From NCBI RefSeq assembly GCF_040807025.1, contig NC_090981.1, forward strand, positions 44,197,317-44,261,316: DNA of 64,000 bases, written 5' to 3'. The position numbers and the translations under genes are program-made. Shown piece by piece: positions 1-15,000 of the stretch (positions within the stretch are counted from its first letter, which is position 1; each line of letters starts with the position of its first letter). Source of the stretch: Struthio camelus. Lineage: Eukaryota > Chordata > Aves > Struthioniformes > Struthionidae. Under the pieces are notes generated by a model. It saw nothing but the letters and a program-made list of their open reading frames with translations, made no database searches and was not told where the DNA came from.

Positions 1-2871
1 TAGTTTGCATTTCAGTAGGAGATTGTGGAACAGACTTCTAAAGAGGAAATAACAACAGCACTCTTACTGCTGAGCTAAGCTTTTTTTTTGCTTAGCATCA
101 CGATGTCATTTGGCAGATAAGTGCGTAAGGAGCAGATCTCAGCCTAATTCCTCTAGGCCACCTGCATTTCAGCCTAGTAAGGTCACCCTTTACAACCTCC
201 TTCAGTTCTTGCATACATAAATTCCTTCCTTTTTACGGTATGAAGTTATCAGTACAAGTTATGCTTACTAGTTACTTTTGGCTAATACTTAGAACCAGGA
301 TAGTCCCACAGTATCCCATATTCAGGGAGGATCTTGTCCTGGAAAAGTTGTTTAACTGTAATTTCCTGGTATACCCAGGAAGGCATCCACCTAGAAAGGG
401 ATTTCTTTCTAAGCTTAGAAAGTTTAGAAAAATAATCTTTGTCATTCACAACTACAGGTATGGGCTCACTTCACTAAGTCTAATGTTAATATTGTTGTTC
501 CCAGGTTCTGCCACCAGTTTCCCATGTCTCAGCACTTACTCCTCTCAGCAGTTCACTATAGGGACAGGCAGGAATTTAGATGTGAAAAAAAGCAATGGAA
601 GGGGTCCGTGAGGCCCAGCCTTTTTCTTTCTTTCTGCCTTGGTGTCCAGCTTCATCAGGTTTGCAGGCTCCTTAATATGCACTGTCAAAATTAACGTAAT
701 GTCTCCTGATGATAGTGATAAATATCACTGTTTTCTTGAGGTCAAGGATCGAGTTACTAACTAAGGGAGACTTTTAATTAAACGGATAATTTCTTCAATG
801 TGCAAGACCTGCATAAATAGGCAAGCTTTATCAAGCATAGTCTGTCTTCTCTTCTTTTGGATAAGAAAACTCTCATGTGACTTCAGACAAACAAACAAAT
901 GAAAATTATTATCAACCATCTAGTCTTTATATAAACTTTTAGAAGTCATATCAACCAGGTCAAATAGCATTAGAAGTGTTAGCCTGCTCACTTAAAATTT
1001 GCATGGCTGAAGGGCTTCACCCTGCATGCCAGGAAAAAAAAATTCAGTTGCCTCCATTGTGTAAGATATATGGATATTGTTATTCTGTGGAATTAGATGC
1101 TCGAGCAAACAAGGGGCTGGTTAACTTAGTGAGCATGATGATAATATTCACAAATATTTCTGTGGATGCTCTTCTGTCTTTTCCAAACCAGCCCTTCTAT
1201 GTTGGTGCATCAGGTGCTGTAGAAGAGATCAAAGATTATATGACAAAGTGAAGCAGAAGGTCCACAGAAGGAGAAAATGTAGGTAGATTAAGTAGAGCTA
1301 GCATCTGGAATCTATTGCTTTTGTGTTATTGGTTGGTCACCTAAGGAGGCATGTCTGGAATGAAATCAGCAATTGATGGGTGGGATTTTTCAATTAGACT
1401 GGAAACTGGACCTTTTAGCTTTGAGAATATGACATTACCGTACATTTTCCTGACATTACCGTAAGAATGTCAGGAAAAGCTTGCTGGCAGCTAATGACAC
1501 GCTAATTTAATTATATATAAACAACATGTACTAGCGTACACCAAAACCTAATCTCAGAATGAAGTTAACTAAAAAGAAATTTTTTCCATTGTGACGCTCA
1601 AAGCGAAGTCCAGTTTAGAATTTGAGCCTATTTGCATTTCTGTCTCGTGAAATATCATGTTTCTGTTATTGAGGGTTCATATGATATCGGTATACTAATT
1701 CTTCTGCATCTTATCTTATAACAGTCATAATTTTTAATGCAACCACTAGTGAAAGATGTAGAGGATTAGGTGACTGGTGGCAAGGGCTCTTGTTTTTAAG
1801 AGGTCTTCCAGATTTAATTCAGGACATTTGTTACAAGAAGAGTGCCAAGTCCAGAGGCATATCTGCTGAACCATTGTAAATAACTTGTAAGAGGCAGCAT
1901 GTTTGTTTGGGATTTTCAAAATAACAGAGAAAGCAACTGATGCTGTTATAGACAGTATCTCTTGTCCTGGATGCAGCAGTTGCCAATTGATGTATTCCTG
2001 TCCTGATGTGCAGCATACAAAACTTTGCACAAAGATGTGAGGTTAGAAGAGATTCTCCAAAACACGTGATTGCCTGGTCCATCGTAAGGTGGTTCACTGG
2101 GCTGATGATTCATTTCCACATATCTGGAAATAATAAATGAAGTATGCTGTGAGATCCCTAGGAGATAACGATTAGTGACATCTCCCTAAAATATGTTACA
2201 ACCTTTGTACGGAAGGCTACCTACATTCCCTCACAATTCAGAAGTTCAGAGCCGGAATGTGACTATTAGCATCTTTCCTGATGAAAAGGTTACGTCTTGA
2301 TTTTAATATTTTGTCTAACAGATCTCATCTCCAAAAAACCACTAAGGACCAGGCAATTTTAGAATTGCTGTTTGAATGCAGTGTTTATTGCTTTCATGGA
2401 CCCTGAGGAAAAATTAAGAATGAGTTCTGTGTCTTCCAGTCAGAAGAATTCTTTTCCTTGTCCTCAAAGTTTATATAATCTAAATAAAAACTTACATTTG
2501 ATCTGTCCTGGAAGCAGTTTAATTCAGGAAATGAGTACAATGAACTGGAGGGAACTGCTGCATTAACTGGCACATCCAATTTTGTCTTATCTGCAGGTTA
2601 CCTGGCATGGCCCTAGTAATGCATCTGTGGATCTTACTACTCAAAAGATATTTTCAAATGCAATTTTTTTTCCATTTTTTTTTTTTTTAAATAAGATGGA
2701 CAGTAGTTGTAGGATAACTAAGTAAATTCTGTAAATGGCTTACAAAAGGTAACTTTAGAGTACAAAACGAGTATCATATTGATCAAGCGGGAATAAAAAT
2801 TATTTGATCACTTTCTAGTTACTGTTATTGTATTTCTAGTTATTTCTGATAAGTATTTATTTTACTTACAG
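1..2871 (+). other. TENT2 intron (5' part cut by window edge)
   Basis: I looked for the exon that precedes the RPLVLV exon (the catalytic-domain residues) and did not find it, so the window begins inside an intron of more than 2.8 kb. The stretch is AT-rich. It holds a small hairpin at 1444-1478 and a 13-bp direct repeat at 1430-1442 and 1451-1463. The short open frames look like chance. Confidence 0.75.
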
Positions 2872-3000
2872 TTGAGAATCGAGTTCGTCCGTTAGTACTG
2901 GTTGTTAAGAAGTGGGCGAGTTTTCATGACATAAATGATGCCAGTCGTGGTACTCTAAGCAGCTATAGTCTTGTGTTGATGGTTTTGCACTATTTACAGA
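2872..3000 (+). CDS. TENT2: TENT2 coding exon (RPLVLV...SRGTLSSYSLVL segment)
   Basis: The acceptor AG is at 2870-2871 after a T-rich tract and the donor GTAAGT starts at 3001. The exon enters with two bases of a split Val codon and leaves with one base of a Thr codon. It encodes RVRPLVLVVKKWASF followed by NDASRGTLSSYSLVLMVL, the helical core next to the catalytic domain in non-canonical poly(A) polymerases. The N-D-A-S-R-G-T-L-S-S-Y-S run is a family hallmark involved in nucleotide contact. Confidence 0.95.
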
Positions 3001-6000
3001 GTAAGTATTTTTTGCCTTTTGAAACTGTTCTTTTAAAGTTTTTTTTTTTTTTAAGTTGGTATTTGTGTAGGTTTCCCCTTTTAAAATTAAACACTAGCAG
3101 GAATCCTTTTCCACACAAAAAAATCTGAAAACGAAGTGTTTTTACTCCCTTTCCTTAGTGCTTCATTTTTATCTAACAAGCGGACCTCTTGTCTGGAATC
3201 AGTTATCAGCTTGAAAAAAAAAAAAATCAATGTACCTGCAGGATGTTGTGTAACTATAAAATAAACTCAAGCTCTCATTAACAAAAACCTGTCCTTTGTT
3301 AGCTATCCACTGTACGTCCGCTGTACATATTGCTTTGTGGTAGCAAATTATTTAGTAGTTCCAAGGGAAACAGCTAAACATCACAATTTCAAGTTTCTTG
3401 CACTTGGGAACTTTCAAGAAAATTCAAAGGGACAACAAATGCTGTGGGGTGATTTTTTTGATTGTTGATGACTGAACGTGAGGGCATACATATGCCAGAA
3501 TGTACACATGGTTAGGAAATTTTCTCATTACTGTCCTTTATTAAGTGACTGGTGTCCCATTAGAAATTGGGATATTTGACTGCCAGTAGCAGCATCTTTT
3601 TTTTTTTTTGCGACTTTAACATATTGAAACATTAAACTTCTATCTGGAGCTGGGAAGCCTTACCTGCGGAGTTAAGGATCCCTGTTGAGAATTCAAGGAA
3701 GCTATGCAGTTCAGAAATGTTCTTGTAGAATAGATTGAAATGAGCTCATCCCCCTATTAGTGTCTATTATTAGAGAAATCCATGTTTGTAGTTTTGTAAG
3801 TTGTGATCCTTGCTTAAGACTTAAGGAATTGCATAAGAAACCATTTAGCTCAGTATGAGCTTCTTATTTATTGGGAGATAGGTGATTTCAGAAGGATAGG
3901 CAAGGAGCCCCTGAGGTGTAGGTCTTGTGGAGTAACATGCCTGCAGAAGTAATTTCTTAATTCCTGTCAGTTTATATATGAACTTTGTATTTTGCTGCTT
4001 ATATTCATTCATCTTTTGTTTTAATTTTTTTGTAACCTGCTGATTGTTCTTGTTCATTGTATTTATTTTAATAACAATGTATCCTTAATATTTTATGATC
4101 ACATCTGTAGATAAAACTGTGTACATGTTCATTTTAGATTTTTCCCTTTGTCAACCTGTGTAGTGGGGTTTTTTTGTTTGTTTTTATTAATCAGATAAAA
4201 AGAGATAATGATTGTTTAGTTCCTTTGACAGCTTGTTTGGCCAGGAATATAGATACCCACTGTAGGGTGGGTAGCCAATTATTTAGTAGTTCCAAGATCA
4301 TGCTACACCCACTCTGTACGAGGGCTGAAAGCTTTTTATGACAGTTGCCTGAAGCTGGTAGTTTTCTTTCAACTGAGGAGTATCTTTAGTAGAGGATCTA
4401 GGAAGGCATTTTGTGTGCTTGAGATCCAGTTGGCTGGGTTGCTTTGAATTCTTTGATCCCTGTAGTGTGTGCAAATTATTAACATACCAATCATGAGGAT
4501 AGTAGGTAGTAAGTTAGTCTATCCTGTGCTTATGTTCTTTTCTCTACATTTGCTGTGGTGGTGTTCCATAGACTTGATTCTGTGAAAAGAAAAAAAAAAA
4601 AAAAAAAAAGTTGCAACGTCTGTTGCCACAGCTCTGACACAATATTGTAGGTGATGGATTTTTAATGTAGACTCTTAACAACAATAAAAAAAAGAATTGT
4701 TGATTAGAAGAGATGAATGACAATCAACTTAAAAATAAAATGGCTAAACTGATTATTAGATACAAGAGTGAAACTGGTGAGAGCTACTGGGTGCAAAGAT
4801 CGCTATGCAAAGGTGAAGCACATGCAAGAGATGAGGAGGAGTATCCTTACGCTGTCTAGCAGTTAGTGACCATCTTAACTGTGACTTGATAAGCATTTGA
4901 TACTGTTAGTCTTAGCCTTTTAGTGGAAGCAGGTCTTTTCACTTGGAAATTTATTCCCAAAGTGTATTTTCAGAGTATTGCAGTAACTCTAAAGAGTGAT
5001 TGGGAGAGTGGAATTTCTTGTATTAGGTGCTGTATGCAGTCATGAATAGCCAATTACTGAGCTGTGCATAAAAGTAATGCACAAAAGGGAAGACAGTGGG
5101 AGTTGCAAGCAAATATAAATGTGTAGGCTTGCAATGATGTTAATAGCTCTGCAAGCATGAGGGCATTTGCTGTTGTCATCTGTGGCAGCTGCCACAGCTG
5201 TCTGGGGAAGAAAAAAAATCTGAATAATATTTTTCATGCAGAACTGTGATCAGTTCAGCTGCCTATTATCAACAGTCTGCAAGCCAGAGGTAGAGAGTTC
5301 TTAACCTGTTCTCCATGAGCCCTTTCTGCTAAAAAGGCTGGAGAAATAAGGCTCTGGACATGTATCTGGTGCCAGCTGTTTGAATTCTGATGTTTTATTC
5401 CTGCAAGTTTTAACTTCTTTCTCATTTCTACTACATGTATATGATACTTCTGTGTCCTGATCATAGAATTTGCTAGTAGGACTTTTGTTGATGGCACTAG
5501 GAAGGAAAATGGCCAGCTTTCTTTCAGCAGGAAGTATGGTCTCTTCATTAGGCAAATTTCTTTTCTGAACTACTTAATCTGTTTCTGTTTTCTTATCATA
5601 CTACTGTGGAAGTCTTTTGACCTAAGGTTAGTGTGGCTTGAGTTTATTTTGTAGGTGCATCAATGTTCTGTGCATGAACTTTCCTCCAGGTAACAGGTCC
5701 AATTGTCTTGTACAGTAGGAAAAGAAAAACTCAGGTGGCAAACACTAGTGGTACCACACTTAGTGGTAAGTGGTAACTTTTTCCCCTTAACCCCTGTTGT
5801 CTTAATGCATCATGCAGACCCAGAAATTAACATGAAATATCTTGATTACTCATACTGCTCAGATTTTGTTGCCTGTTCTTTCAGTATAGCAGAGAATGGG
5901 AAAATATCCAAGATATTGTAGAAATAAGATACCCTTTCATATTTCAAAACGCTCACAAACAAAATAGAGTGATTATTAAAACAGCTGTCATCATATTCTT

Positions 6001-9000
6001 AGCAGTCCTGCTAGTTAATATAGTATACTCTTTGAAAATATCCTAAGCATGTTCTGAGAATTCTGCTATTCCAATTTTTTTCCTCCGTATAGAAAAACAT
6101 CTCTTCACCTGTGAGACGTTGTTTCAAGGGTGAATTAAATCCCAAGTCAAAGTCCTGTGTGTTGAACATAATTATGATTTTCCCTAGTGAATGATATGGA
6201 CCAATTTTGTTTAAAAAACATGCTGATGAAGTGATATTGAAACTTTGCTACCAGGGTTGTGCAGTTGCTATAAGGCTTGAATGGGATATGAATGTTTTTG
6301 GGATTTTTTTTTTTTCTTTCTCTCTGTGTATCTATAGCACTATCTCACCTGGGAGATAATTCTTTATCTTGTTATTTTTAGTATGCAATATGTTTTACCT
6401 GTCCGTGACTTTAATACTAGATGAATTATCTAGTTTCTTCTGTATTTATTAGTATCACTAGTGTCTGTATGATCTTTGTCCTGCTTGCTGTTTAGAAGAC
6501 CAGCTAACAGCATCTGACTATATTTGTTTTTTTGTGGGAATTTCACTCGCCATGACTGATAAGTATGTTGGGCATTTTTTTGCTGTAGTCCAAGTTATTT
6601 TTGGAGACTTAACATTTAAAAAAACAAAAAACAAAAAACCGCCAAACTTTGTAGCTGAAGAAGTATACTTATCCAGCATCTGGAGATTTCCCATGCTGTG
6701 ATATAATCAGACTATATTAGATGATTTTAAAAAAGAGAAAGAGAGAGAGAGAGAGAAAGTGTGAAGGTATGATTGACTGCCCTTTAAGGAGTCTAGGTGA
6801 GTTTCCTGTGGCCATGAATTAACATGAATTTTAAAAGGCAAGTGGTACCCAGCTGCTGTAGAACTTTTCTTGTCTTCTACGAATGGCAATATCTTAGTAA
6901 TAGCTTCCCTTAACTGAATTAACTTCTTATTCTACTATAGATAAAATGTAGTAATAGAAGGGTTTGTGGAATAACTTTTATTTTACAACATGCATGAAAG
7001 TGAAGTTCTGAGTAGATGTTTCTAATGTGGAATTTCAGTCCAATCCTTTGGTGTAGTTGATGTGATATTGTTTCCTGTGAATTACATGAATCACAGCAAC
7101 TTTAAACTTTTTTTTTATAGCCCTACCTGAACCCATCCTTCCATCCCTCCAAAAAAATTACCCAGTAAGTGTTTCTTATGAATTATTACTATGTCATATA
7201 TGTGAATGAAGCTTATCTAAAATATATGAATTCTTAAGTATCTATAATAGGTTGTTAAGCATAGTTTGTAAACATAGATATTGATAAACTTAGTGTGGAG
7301 TGTGAAAATGGTTGGTTGCTGCTCTTGATCATTTCTTTAGTGAAAACATTTTTATATGTGACAAAACTTTACACACACTTGGCAACTAGTGCTGTTCACC
7401 AAATTCTCTCTATGCTAGGCTGCAAATGCTCCAGTGTCTTCTGTAACTTTCTGACTGTTTTTTTCTTAGTACATGAACTACTGTTGTTTCCGTCTGATTG
7501 TGCTATTTCAGGATTTCATAACTTCCAACAGCTGTTGAGTTGCTTATGTCTTCCATCTGATACGTCTTGGTTCAGAGGGTGAATGGTATATGTTTACTAA
7601 GGAGGCTCTTGGAACCTCACAAAATTGGGCTTCAGTTCACACATTTAAAATCCCTTTTTAGGACTTTGCTGTTAGATCCAGATTATACTCTGTTGATTTC
7701 CAGAGGACTATGTGGGTCCGTACGCTTTGATCCTCAGCAGAACGAAGGCTGTAATTAGTGATCCTTAATCTAAGGAAGATTACCTAGAAATAACAGCTAC
7801 CCTCTTAAATACTTGTCTGGGACAAAGGAGCTATTGCTGAATAGCTCTAAGTAATAATTTGCTAAGAGGCGTTCCGTGTTCTTTCTTCCTCACCTTTCTT
7901 CTCAGTATCACTTTACATTTTTCTTATTCGTAATTGCTATACTTTGATCTGTCTGTCTATATGTGTGTTTTAATACTGCTGGTAATTGTTCTGAGTTAGT
8001 CTCAAAGCCGTTCGTTCTTCTTGCATATACTTCCTATTATGCTGAAATGGGAAGATCTGATAACACTATATCAGGGAGAAATACTGTGCTGTCAGCCATC
8101 TTGGATAATTAAGATAACTAAGATGCAAAAGAAGGCTTTGAACTACAGTAAATTGAAGTTTTATCCCTATTTTGTAATCCTGTTTATGTATACCTTTGTT
8201 AAATTTTATGGTCTTTCTTATTTTGATTTTTATTGTACTATGCACCTTCTAATCTTTTCATTGTTAATGCTAAAAAGCATATGAAGCTGTTTTTGATTTC
8301 TTGCATACATAACTCAATCTGTATTTTTTTATTACTTGCTAATTATACTTCCCTAAAGCTCATGCTGTAGTATTTTAAGTTTTGTGTGACATGTGATTTA
8401 AAGAAAACAACTCTAAGAATCAGTAGCTTCTGATTTCTTTGTAGTAATTACTGAAACATTTATGTTTGTAGTGTTTGAACTGTGTAAATGCTTTTAGAGT
8501 ACTTCACAAATACTAATGGTTTAAATGATTAAAGCAAAAGTATTCCATAAACGGAAAAAAATGTGGATGTATACAAAATGCAAGGGTTCTTATTGTACCC
8601 TGTGAAAATGGTAAAACTTGCAGGTTCCTGTGTGCTTTCTAGGACACTGCAATAGGAATAACACTTTATTTTGTTTTAACATAATTTGTGTTAGTTATCT
8701 TGTGTTTGGGAGGACAGACTAAATATTCTAAGATTACTAATAAAATAAAAATATTCTGTATACTCTATACCTGTTCACTATAAAACCAAATCAAAGCTGT
8801 GGATTAAAATACTTAAATTATGCTAGAAACTTACAAATATATTTTTGGTCTACTGTTTCTATTAAGAATATAATTAAGTGTCCCAATAAATGCTGTGAAA
8901 GTTATAATTTCTGAATACTGATACTGCAAATAAATTCAAAATTAAAAAAAGAAATACACTAGAACAATTCTGGTTTTACTTCTAGCTTACAGTAATAATT

Positions 9001-12000
9001 ACAAAGCATGGGAAAATGTCAGTGTCCTAAGAAACGATATATCTTACTTGTGGTGGTAGCTGGTCAAAGCAGTGTCCCTGTTCTAATACTACATATAAAT
9101 ACTATGTCTCCCCTTCTGAGACAAAACAGCTCTATTTGCAATCAGCTTTTTTCAAAATCAAATTTGCAGCTCTAACTGCAGCTTGAAAAGACTTCTACAC
9201 TTTGAAAAACTGCCTGTTTTAAATTGCAGGTGCAATGTAGAACAGACATACGTGCCTTGAATAAGAAACAAAAGGCAGATTCTCTGATTCAGTATATACC
9301 TTTCATAGATCTGTGAGAGTGAGAAGTCCTGGAAGGCTCCCAGGTCTGCCCACCCGTGGACCGTGTTGCCACAGGGAGTCTTCGGCTGGCACAGAGCTGA
9401 CATCTTGCAGCTGTGAGTTTAGCAGGAACGCTGGGGTGCAGGAGAGGTGGGAGCCCCACTCTAGGGCTTTCAGGCTGGCAGGCAGCCCCTTCTTCTCCAG
9501 CCTGACCACATAGACTGGAGTAGCCCACAAGATGCTTTGATCGGTCCCAAACTTACAGAGAACTTACCTCTGAATTAGGACTGTGACAGATGAGCCCAGG
9601 GGAATCTGTAGTGGCTTAAGGCACTGCTACTTCTGGTTGTTTTGCCTGTACCTTTGCCAGAAATAAATGTTGCTGTAACTGTATGTCAGAAGGGAACATA
9701 TGGCTGAGTCTCTCATGTTCCAGGTTACAGTCTGGCATATGAGTTAAATCCAGATGGAAGTGGGTTTCCACTAGTACTCTGGATTGGGAACTTCAGTGAC
9801 TCTAGCCTGAGCATGCTTTTGTTTCTGCTGCCTCAGTTTCACAAGCAGTGGTGTTTTGCAAAGGGATGTGCGGGAGAAGGGATGATGCTTAAGCTTCTGT
9901 AGTTACTTCAAACATCAGGAGTCAGTCCTTGGACAGGTGCAATTTGCTCTCCACTTAGAATTGCACTTTTTTGGATAAATACTAGTGAAATGTTAATTTG
10001 TAAGATTGGAGAAAGGTAATTTTTGTAAATATATATGCATGTGTGTATGTGAATACAGGCACCTATCAAAAAGACAAGATACTGTTCTGAGGTTAGCATT
10101 ATAAACTTTTTTTGAAGGAAGAACCTTGTACAGTCAGAATTAAGCTTATATTACATTTGAGTATCTTGATGTATAGATTTTTTGGATGTACGCTTGTATT
10201 CCTTTCCAGTGTGCAAGGTGGAAGGAGAATATGTGTCAGCATTATTGTGTCTTGAATATGATGCATGTTGCTGAATGCTATTGTTTCCTTGAGAAACCAG
10301 CCAACCAAACTAAGGAGAGGTCTGGCAAAAAAAGGCTTTGGAGTCTTTTTTTCTAGAATATTTTGAAATAACGCATAGCTTATTGATTTTGTTTCTCAAT
10401 CAGGTTCTGAGGGTTTTTTTCCCCCCATTTCTTAAGATATAAGGCAAAAGTACAGCAAGCAAATGAGGGACTAATTCTAAAAGAAATTGGATTTGTTACC
10501 TTCTAGAGCAAGTTAAAAAGGGAAAACTTGCAGGGAAAGCCTTCTTGAAACTGAGCTAATTTTAAGGATGCTTTGTAATTCTCTCTTATTACCAGCCTCC
10601 CTTAGGTGTATTATCTGTAATTTGTACCTTGCTCCATTTATTTAGTTATTCCTTGAGTCCATCTAGCAGGAAGAAAAGAACTGTTATCCCTGTTTTACAA
10701 TAGGTGAATGAAGGCGGGGAGAGACTAATGAGGTTTCATGGGTTGTCTGTGGCAAAGCACAAAGATGAGCCTAGACTTCCTGTGGCCAATCTGATATCTT
10801 ATTCACTGGATGCTGAGTGACTGAACTGTTAAGAAATGACCTTAAACAGACTGCATTGTACGTTATTGATATATCTTGACAGAAGTTTTCATTAAATCTT
10901 CTCCATACCCTTTCTCAAGTTAAAGCAGTAATTAATTTGGTGTTAGGTGTAAAATTTCTAATCTGATAATAGCAATTTTCTCCATAGCTGATTTGCTGTA
11001 TATCAGAAGGACAAAACATTTTTTTTCTTTCTTTTTCTTCTCTACAAGTGGTGATCAGCAACCCTCAATGTTTGTTTTTCTTTATTAAAAAAAAAAAAAC
11101 TATTTCAGAAAATGTAGGAATTGCATCTCTTCCACCAAGAGTGCGTATCTTTGGAATGTGGTCTGTTTCCTGCTCCTCAAATGAGTTCTTCACATTTGCT
11201 GCACTGGTGCTTACATGACTTTCGATCAGCTGTAAATTCAATGAAGAGACAGGCAAACCGAATATTCTGAAAAATACCTTCATTTGGACTATACTTCTAT
11301 CATAATCACCCTTTTCAAAATACAGTTTTCTAATTATAAAACTGCAAGTTTTCCTAACTTCATATTATATTAACTGTCAACAAATCTTATACATAAAATA
11401 TCTTTGGATAAAATGGTCCTTCGTATCCTTTTGTTCTTTTCCTTTTTCTGGATTTAAGCATGTATGCGCACAGGCATGCAGGTACTTTTCTTTTTTTGCC
11501 ATAAGTTTTATTACAATAATACTGAATATATTATCTTTTGCTATTGTTATGGCAGTTACTAGTTCATTGCTTACTTCATTCAAATTCACATTAATACAAC
11601 ATTAATACAAATGAACTAATCTTGATTAATATATAAAAATATAAAGAAAGTGTAGACAATATCCTTGTTTCCTTGTTTGAGTCACACTTAACATCAAGAT
11701 TGCTAAGAAAAAGCAACATCCTCTTTAAGCTATTTTCTTTAGTAATATTACTAACTTATTTATTATTCTGCAAAAATAATAAACCATAGACCAGTTCTTC
11801 AGCTGCTCGATGTGCTAACCTTATTGCAGTGGCAGATTTTTCTTGCAGCTGAGAAATTTTCAGTAATTTGAATATATAAAGCATAAAGGAAAACTTGTTC
11901 TCCTTTTCAGAAATGTTTACTAACACTAGTAAGTAAATGTTTGGTGGCAGTAGACATCTGTCATGGTAATTTCGCTGCGTTTCTGTTTTTATTGTTAGAA

Positions 12001-15000
12001 GTCAGCAGCCCTTGTTCTCATTCCTCTTTCTCCCCATGTCCATTGCCCCATGTCCATGTCCATGCCCTGCTGTTACACTGCTAATACTAAGCCCATTTGT
12101 TAGGACTCTTCTGCAGCTTTCTGTGGGCATGGGGGCAAGGAGTGACTTTCACTCCAATAGGTATCTGATTTACTTTAGGTTTAAAATTGTATATACTGTA
12201 CAATCTATAGAAAGCTTCTGTTCCCCTTTTAGAGCTTTAAATGTAAGCTGTGTATCTGCTTTTTATGTCCACCTCTGCTTCTGGTGTGTTCTGCTGGATT
12301 GTGAGGTGTTAAATTCTGAGCTCTGGTAACTATCGTAATGTCTCATACACAACATTATGTGATGTGAGAACAAAAGCCCAAAGTTTTTACAGCTGGAAAC
12401 ATGGCCTTTTTTGCTAGAATTGGCAAAAGAGGACAAGAGTCCCAAACTTTCAAATCCTACTAGGTTGATCACTAACCACCTTTGTCTTGGAGGAAGCATT
12501 GCCTGCTGTGAACATGGAAATAGTATTAGTGTGTAGTGTTTTCAGTAATGTACTGTAAAGTTAGAGAGTCACTGATACTACTCCTTAAAATAACAAAGTG
12601 AGGGAGGGGGCGATGCGCTAATATGACTGAATAGGTTCCTACACTTTTTTGTATCTGGGGTTTATTTTCTTTAAAATACACAGGACATTGCTGTAAAATA
12701 TAGCATCCTAGTATTATCAACTTTTCAAAACTGTTTCTCTAGCTAGTAGCAGAAGATATATTCTCTTCCTTGTGCCTCCAGTCTGTCAGAGAAACCTAAG
12801 TGGACATTTAAGCAGTTAGCAAATTTAAAGCAACGTTAGCTTAGTCTTGAAAAGGAAACTTTCTGCACTGGTAATGGTGACTTTCCTTTTTAGCAAAGCT
12901 GCAATATTTCTGGAAGAAAAGCATACTTGAGCTTAAATGGTGGGATCTGTATATTCAGGTCTGTTGTAAAACTCTTCATTCTTTCAGATAGCTTGCACAG
13001 AGGAGGTGCTACCACAGTCTGAACTCATTATGTGGAAAGATGCAAGTTCATATTAGAGCTAATGGGGTTGAAATGCAAGTTGAACTCTATCCTATGGGAA
13101 ATAAGTAAGGCCTTCCTTTTGGAGTGAGTGTTTCTGTACTGTAGTTACAGAAACTTAGAGACAACTACATTAGCTTCACGGACCCTGTCTCAGCTCAGCT
13201 GCAGCCACCTCAGTGCAGTCTACCTTCCTCTGCTTTTGTTCATGTGGTTTTACTAGTATGTAAACACCAGTTCAGAGATTCTTCTATGTTAAAATTCTTA
13301 AGCAAACAGAAGGTAAGGGATGGTCTCCTGGGCAAGGTGATTCTACTTGAGCTCAGTGGGAGTAACTAGCATCCAGCACAGCACTTGTTAATTTGTACTT
13401 GAACTTCTAATAAGCAAGTGATGGGCAGCCTTTTATTGTTACAAATAAAAATACATGCCAAGATTAAGGCTGTATGTGTGTGTATGTATATACTCTCTGA
13501 TTTTATTTTGACAGGACTCTTTTGATCCTACTATGCAGTTGCACCTTGTTCATCAAGCCCCATGTACCATTCCTCCTTACCTCTCAAAAAATGGATCAAG
13601 TCTTGGAGATTTGCTAATAGGCTTCTTCAAATATTATGCCACAGAATTTGAGTAAGTATTAAACTCATCTTAGCATTTTAAAATATGTAAAATTTTGCTT
13701 TCTTCTGTGTGATGCATCAACATTTTAATTCCCTTGAAGAGGAAAGAACAGCAGCATTGCAGAAGTGATAACTGACAAAGAAAGGAAACAAGTGAAAGGA
13801 TTTGAGGACAGTGGGAATGCTGATATAAAGTGTTCTCTAAAGTTCTTTGATTAGCCAAGGTGCTTTATTCTGCAAAATAGCTGCCAAAAGTCAGATAGCT
13901 CTGTCCTTCTGAAATAGCTTTTTTTTTTTTTTTTTATATTACACTGTTTTAAAACTGCATATCCCTGTGCAAGAAAGATCTGCTCTTAGTTTTAGTTTAA
14001 GGTATTGCTTATGTTCTGGAATTACTTGAACCCTAATAGCCGCACGTGTGTTCCATCACCCCAAGTCAGTGGAGATAATTGATCAGATGACTACTTACTT
14101 TAACCGTACTAGACGTGAACATAGACCATTTTTAGTGAGGAATTCTCCCGTGTCTAGGTGGATCACTAACCTTGTTGGTTTACTAGAATTTGAGTTTAAT
14201 TTTGGCATCTGGACTTTCTTGTGAAAGAGGAATGGAAGACAGAGCAAGTTGTGAGGGAATCTGAGGAAAACCATAGATTATGAACGTTTTACCAAATTGT
14301 CAGTTGAGAATCTCTTAAAAAGATTGCTTGTGCATATACAGCGTTAGATGGTTGTATTTAAATAAGCTTAAAGGTTGCCTTAAAGACCTTGCTGTTGAGG
14401 CCATTGATTCATACATGTCACTGTCCATTTTGTGTATGTTCACCATAACTGTTCCCTGGAAGGAGAACAAAATGCATGACTGCTAATAATATTTATTATC
14501 ATTTTTTGTAGTGTTCATATTTTACTTCAGTGTAAGGAATGAATGATCGTGAAATCCTTGAAAGCAAACGTCACTGGGGTGTGCACTGCATGTGGATTTT
14601 GTAGCTTAAATCCATATGGCCTGTGGCAATTCATGAGCTAACTGCACTTTGTGCATGCTTAAACCTGATCTTAAGAGAGATATTCGTATAAAGGGCTTTA
14701 CTTTAACAAGTTCTACAGATAAGATCTTTTGTTCTTACAGTTTCGTTTGGGTTGTTGTCCAGGTGCTGTTTGCTAAACACACAAATTATACGATATTGCT
14801 ATGCAGTCCTTAAATTAGGAACGTGAGGATGTCCTTTTATGTAGGATACTAGCTACATCCCTTGCTACCCATACATATAACGATCTGTTAATCTCTTCCT
14901 ATCAGGAAGTGATCTATTTAGTAAATATTTTTCTGAGAGGGAGGAAGTTTCTGGTTTGCCTGGGCAAACTAGTCAGAAAGGTCTTGTCCAAATGCTGGAA

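Larger units (their letters stand above)
3001..7120 (+). other. TENT2 intron
   Basis: A 4.1-kb AT-rich intron. It contains a poly(A) run near 4588-4609, a (GA)n run near 6729-6757, and a 26-bp sequence present twice (3340-3365 and 4271-4296, one mismatch). No coding exon fits, because the flanking exons join in phase and match family order. Confidence 0.85.

Noticed and set aside
240..611. 123-codon plus-strand frame near the window start
   Set aside because: It does not encode the expected preceding TENT2 exon and contains no family motif; it looks like chance.
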